From assembly GCA_934777095.1 (NCBI GenBank), contig CAKVNP010000112.1, positions 1 through 6,924 of the forward strand: a stretch of DNA of 6,924 nucleotides. Reading direction: 5' to 3'. The notes under the pieces were generated by a model that saw nothing but the letters and a program-made list of their open reading frames with translations, searched no databases and was not told the DNA's origin. Numbering within the stretch: position 1 is the first letter of the stretch; each line of letters starts with the position of its first letter. The position numbers and the translations under genes were made by a program. Shown here in pieces: positions 5,180-6,924 of this stretch. Origin of the DNA: an uncultured Clostridium sp. Its GTDB lineage: Bacteria > Bacillota > Clostridia > Clostridiales > Clostridiaceae.

Positions 5180-5788
5180 ATGAATGAAGAAAAACTAGAT
5201 AAGCTTTTAAACATTAAAACCTGCGGAGTACAAAAGGAATTTAATGAATCACTTCATTATAATAGATACGAGCCAACTTCATACTTGGCATTAAATGAAC
5301 TATTTAAGAATTTTAAGATAAGTTCAGCGGATTCTATAATTGATTTTGGCTGTGGAAAAGGAAGACTAAACTTCTATGCCAATTATAATTTTGGAACTTA
5401 TGTTACCGGCATTGAAATGAATACATTTTATTACAAGGAAGCTTTAGAAAATACCTCATCATATTTTAAAAAGCATTCCAAAAATACAGATAAAATATCA
5501 TTTATCAACTGTTATGCTCAGGATTACGAAATTAAAAATAATGATAATATATTCTATTTTTTTAATCCATTTTCCGTTCAAATATTTATGTCTGTAGTTG
5601 AAAACATCCTACTTTCTGTTGATAAATGCTATAGAAAAGTACATATAATTTTATATTATCCTTCTGATGATTATACATATTACTTAGAAAACTGTACTTT
5701 CTTTAAATTAACCAAGGAAATAAGATTAGAAAATCTTTACCACAAAGATAACAGACAAAAAATGCTTATTTATACGCTAGAGTATTAA
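5180..5788 (+). CDS. Class I SAM-dependent methyltransferase, substrate unknown
   Basis: A 202-residue protein with a Rossmann-type methyltransferase core. The SAM-binding motif I is IIDFGCGKG (53-61), followed at the right distance by GIEMN (77-81), where Glu79 should bind the ribose hydroxyls. FFNPF (127-131) occupies the motif IV position at the catalytic edge. An N-terminal segment with HYNRYEPTSY (26-35) precedes the core and may contact substrate or cofactor. Asn-Pro-Phe resembles the NPF/NPP-type motifs of amino- or amide-modifying enzymes, but the target (RNA, protein or small molecule) cannot be read from the sequence. There is no signal peptide or membrane segment, so it is cytoplasmic. 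The start has AAGGAGA seven bases upstream. It is transcribed divergently from the ddl-mocR operon and may share its operator. Confidence 0.82.
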   Translation: MNEEKLDKLLNIKTCGVQKEFNESLHYNRYEPTSYLALNELFKNFKISSADSIIDFGCGKGRLNFYANYNFGTYVTGIEMNTFYYKEALENTSSYFKKHSKNTDKISFINCYAQDYEIKNNDNIFYFFNPFSVQIFMSVVENILLSVDKCYRKVHIILYYPSDDYTYYLENCTFFKLTKEIRLENLYHKDNRQKMLIYTLEY

Positions 5789-5791
5789 TAT

Positions 5792-5896
5792 AATGATGAA
5801 TAATGAGTTAATGTGGAAACTCCTTAGGTAATTTCAAAATTTATTATAAAATGAAACTCCCGAAGGAGTTTCAGCCACAATTCATAATTCGTCATT
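5792..5896. repeat. MITE-like inverted-repeat element between convergent genes
   Basis: About 105 bp bounded by imperfect inverted repeats. The left end, AATGATGAATAATGAG (5792-5807), matches the reverse complement of the right end (5881-5896: AATGACGAATTATGAA) at 13 of 16 positions. The pairing resumes inward with GTGG (5813-5816) against CCAC (5875-5878), and GAAACTCCTT (5816-5825) against AAGGAGTTTC (5863-5872). GAAACTCC also occurs a second time at 5853-5860. No coding frame is seen. ATTCATAATTC-type inverted repeats are common between clostridial genes. I infer a non-autonomous, MITE-like element that also serves as a terminator; no obvious target-site duplication is visible. Confidence 0.6.
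5835..5873 (-). terminator. UUCG-tetraloop intrinsic terminator of the M20 amidohydrolase gene
   Basis: Reading left, TGAAACTCC (5873-5865) pairs with GGAGTTTCA (5860-5852) around TTCG, giving the very stable C(UUCG)G tetraloop, followed by TTTTATAATAAATTTT. In the other orientation the loop is CGAA and the stem is followed by GCCACAA, so the terminator is directional. It lies 30 bases past the M20 gene stop and inside the MITE-like element. Confidence 0.85.
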
Positions 5897-5903
5897 TTTA
5901 CTA

Positions 5904-6924
5904 CTATTCTACTTTTAAGTAATTTAAAGCATAGTCTACTAAGATATTTACTGCTGCTAAAAGTCCTTCTTCATCAAGATCAAAACAAGTACCATGAAGA
6001 GGTGAACATGTATCAGGTTTCTGATTATTTCTAGTTCCCACTTGTATATAAGCTCCTGGAACCTTTAATAGATATTCTGCAAAATCATCTGCACCTAATG
6101 TTTTTAACCCATCAGTTACTATATTTTCTCTTTCTAGGATTCTTTCCGCAACTTTTACCGTTTCTAAACATACCTCCTTGTCATTAATAACAGGTGAAGC
6201 ATAATCCAGGAATTCCACTTCAGCATCAGCTCCATACGTTGATGCAATATTCTTGGATATTTCCATTACTAATTTATTAGTTTTATTTCTTGATTCAATT
6301 GAATATGCTCTTGTTGTACCTTCAAGAATAGCCTCACTTGCTACAGCATTGTATTGAGTCCCTGCTTTCATTACTCCTATTCCAACAACTACTGTATCTA
6401 AAGGATCTGTATGTCTACTTACTATACTTTGCAGGTTAGTTACTATCTGACTTCCTATATATAATGCATCTATTCCTTTATGAGGTGTTGACACATGTGC
6501 GCTTTCGCCTTTTACCGTAACCTTAAAATAATCACAAGAAGCTCTGATTGAACCAGGTACTACAGCAGCTTCTCCTACATTTAAATTAGGAGTAACATGA
6601 TAGCCTAATATTCTTTCTACCTTATCTAAAGCACCTTCTTTAATAAATACTCTAGCGCCTTGTCCAATTTCTTCTGCTTGTTGAAAGAAAAATCTTATCT
6701 CTCCACCGAATTCAGCTTTTTTTTCATTTAAGATTTTAGCAGCTGCCAAAAGCGATGCAGTATGTCCATCATGACCGCAGGCATGTGTAACACCATCAGC
6801 TTTCGAACGATAAGGAACATCTTTAGCATCCTGAATATTTAAAGCATCAATATCACATCTTAAAGCAATAATTTTATCAGATACCTTATTTCCTTTAATA
6901 GATGCAAGAATTCCTGTATCCCCA
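5904..6924 (-). CDS. M20-family amidohydrolase (N-acyl amino acid / hippurate / N-acetyldiaminopimelate hydrolase type), 5' end outside the window
   Basis: The frame is open from the right edge to the stop at 5906-5904, giving 339 residues of a protein that is usually about 390 long; roughly the first 50 are missing. It is a cytoplasmic metallo-amidohydrolase that removes an acyl group from an amino acid. Visible landmarks are ALRCDIDALN near the start, then THACGHDGH with metal ligands Cys and His, QQAEEIGQG with the catalytic and metal-binding Glu pair, LGYHV with a His ligand, a dimerisation-domain segment (VKGESAHVSTPHKGIDA), and near the end SPLHGTCFD with the last His. This Cys/His/Glu/His/His set defines the M20D branch, which includes hippurate hydrolases, indole-acetyl-amino-acid hydrolases and N-acetyldiaminopimelate deacetylase. 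Nearness to ddl mildly favours a diaminopimelate role, but motifs do not decide the substrate. A TTG at 6749 could look like a start, but the conserved HACGHDGH lies upstream of it. Confidence 0.9.
   Translation of the reverse strand, partial: GDTGILASIKGNKVSDKIIALRCDIDALNIQDAKDVPYRSKADGVTHACGHDGHTASLLAAAKILNEKKAEFGGEIRFFFQQAEEIGQGARVFIKEGALDKVERILGYHVTPNLNVGEAAVVPGSIRASCDYFKVTVKGESAHVSTPHKGIDALYIGSQIVTNLQSIVSRHTDPLDTVVVGIGVMKAGTQYNAVASEAILEGTTRAYSIESRNKTNKLVMEISKNIASTYGADAEVEFLDYASPVINDKEVCLETVKVAERILERENIVTDGLKTLGADDFAEYLLKVPGAYIQVGTRNNQKPDTCSPLHGTCFDLDEEGLLAAVNILVDYALNYLKVE

Noticed and set aside
5904..6749. M20 gene starting at the TTG at 6749
   Set aside because: The frame continues to the window edge and encodes the essential ALRCDID and HACGHDGH motifs upstream of that codon, so it is an internal leucine.

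Overview
The window is AT-rich DNA with strong AGGAG-type ribosome binding sites, short intergenic gaps, TTGACA/TATAAT-type promoters and AT-biased codons. It fits a low-GC Firmicute, most likely a Clostridium sensu stricto or close relative. This is judged from composition and gene style only; no species can be named.

Layout, left to right. Positions 1-319 are a regulatory block. On the minus strand the first codons of a gene leave the window, preceded by a promoter and three TTAGTTAAC-type palindromic half-site clusters. On the plus strand a strong promoter drives a small tyrosine recombinase gene (320-1126). That promoter is embedded in a family of GCGCAGTTTTT repeats, including one nearly perfect 50-bp palindrome. 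After a shared terminator comes a start-less remnant of a membrane-protein gene on the minus strand (1168-1488). Next is an intact but divergent adenosine-deaminase-family enzyme on the plus strand (1642-2622).

The middle (2674-5013, minus strand) is a two-gene operon: D-alanine--D-alanine ligase followed, 12 bp later, by a MocR/GabR-type regulator. The regulator is a GntR winged helix fused to a PLP aminotransferase-like domain and starts at TTG. A divergent intergenic region (5014-5179) separates the operon from a class I SAM-dependent methyltransferase on the plus strand (5180-5788). It carries both promoters and, between them, paired direct and inverted repeats that look like a MocR operator. 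I infer that the MocR protein senses PLP and/or D-alanine and controls ligase expression, possibly together with the methyltransferase.

Positions 5792-5896 hold a MITE-like inverted-repeat element that also supplies a UUCG-tetraloop terminator. That terminator serves the last gene, an M20-family amidohydrolase read leftward from beyond the right edge (5904 to >6924).

The most interesting signals are the repeat array around the recombinase promoter (possibly a recombination site, an invertible promoter or an autoregulatory operator) and the ddl/MocR/methyltransferase regulatory region. I see no CRISPR array, rRNA, tRNA or complete insertion sequence.
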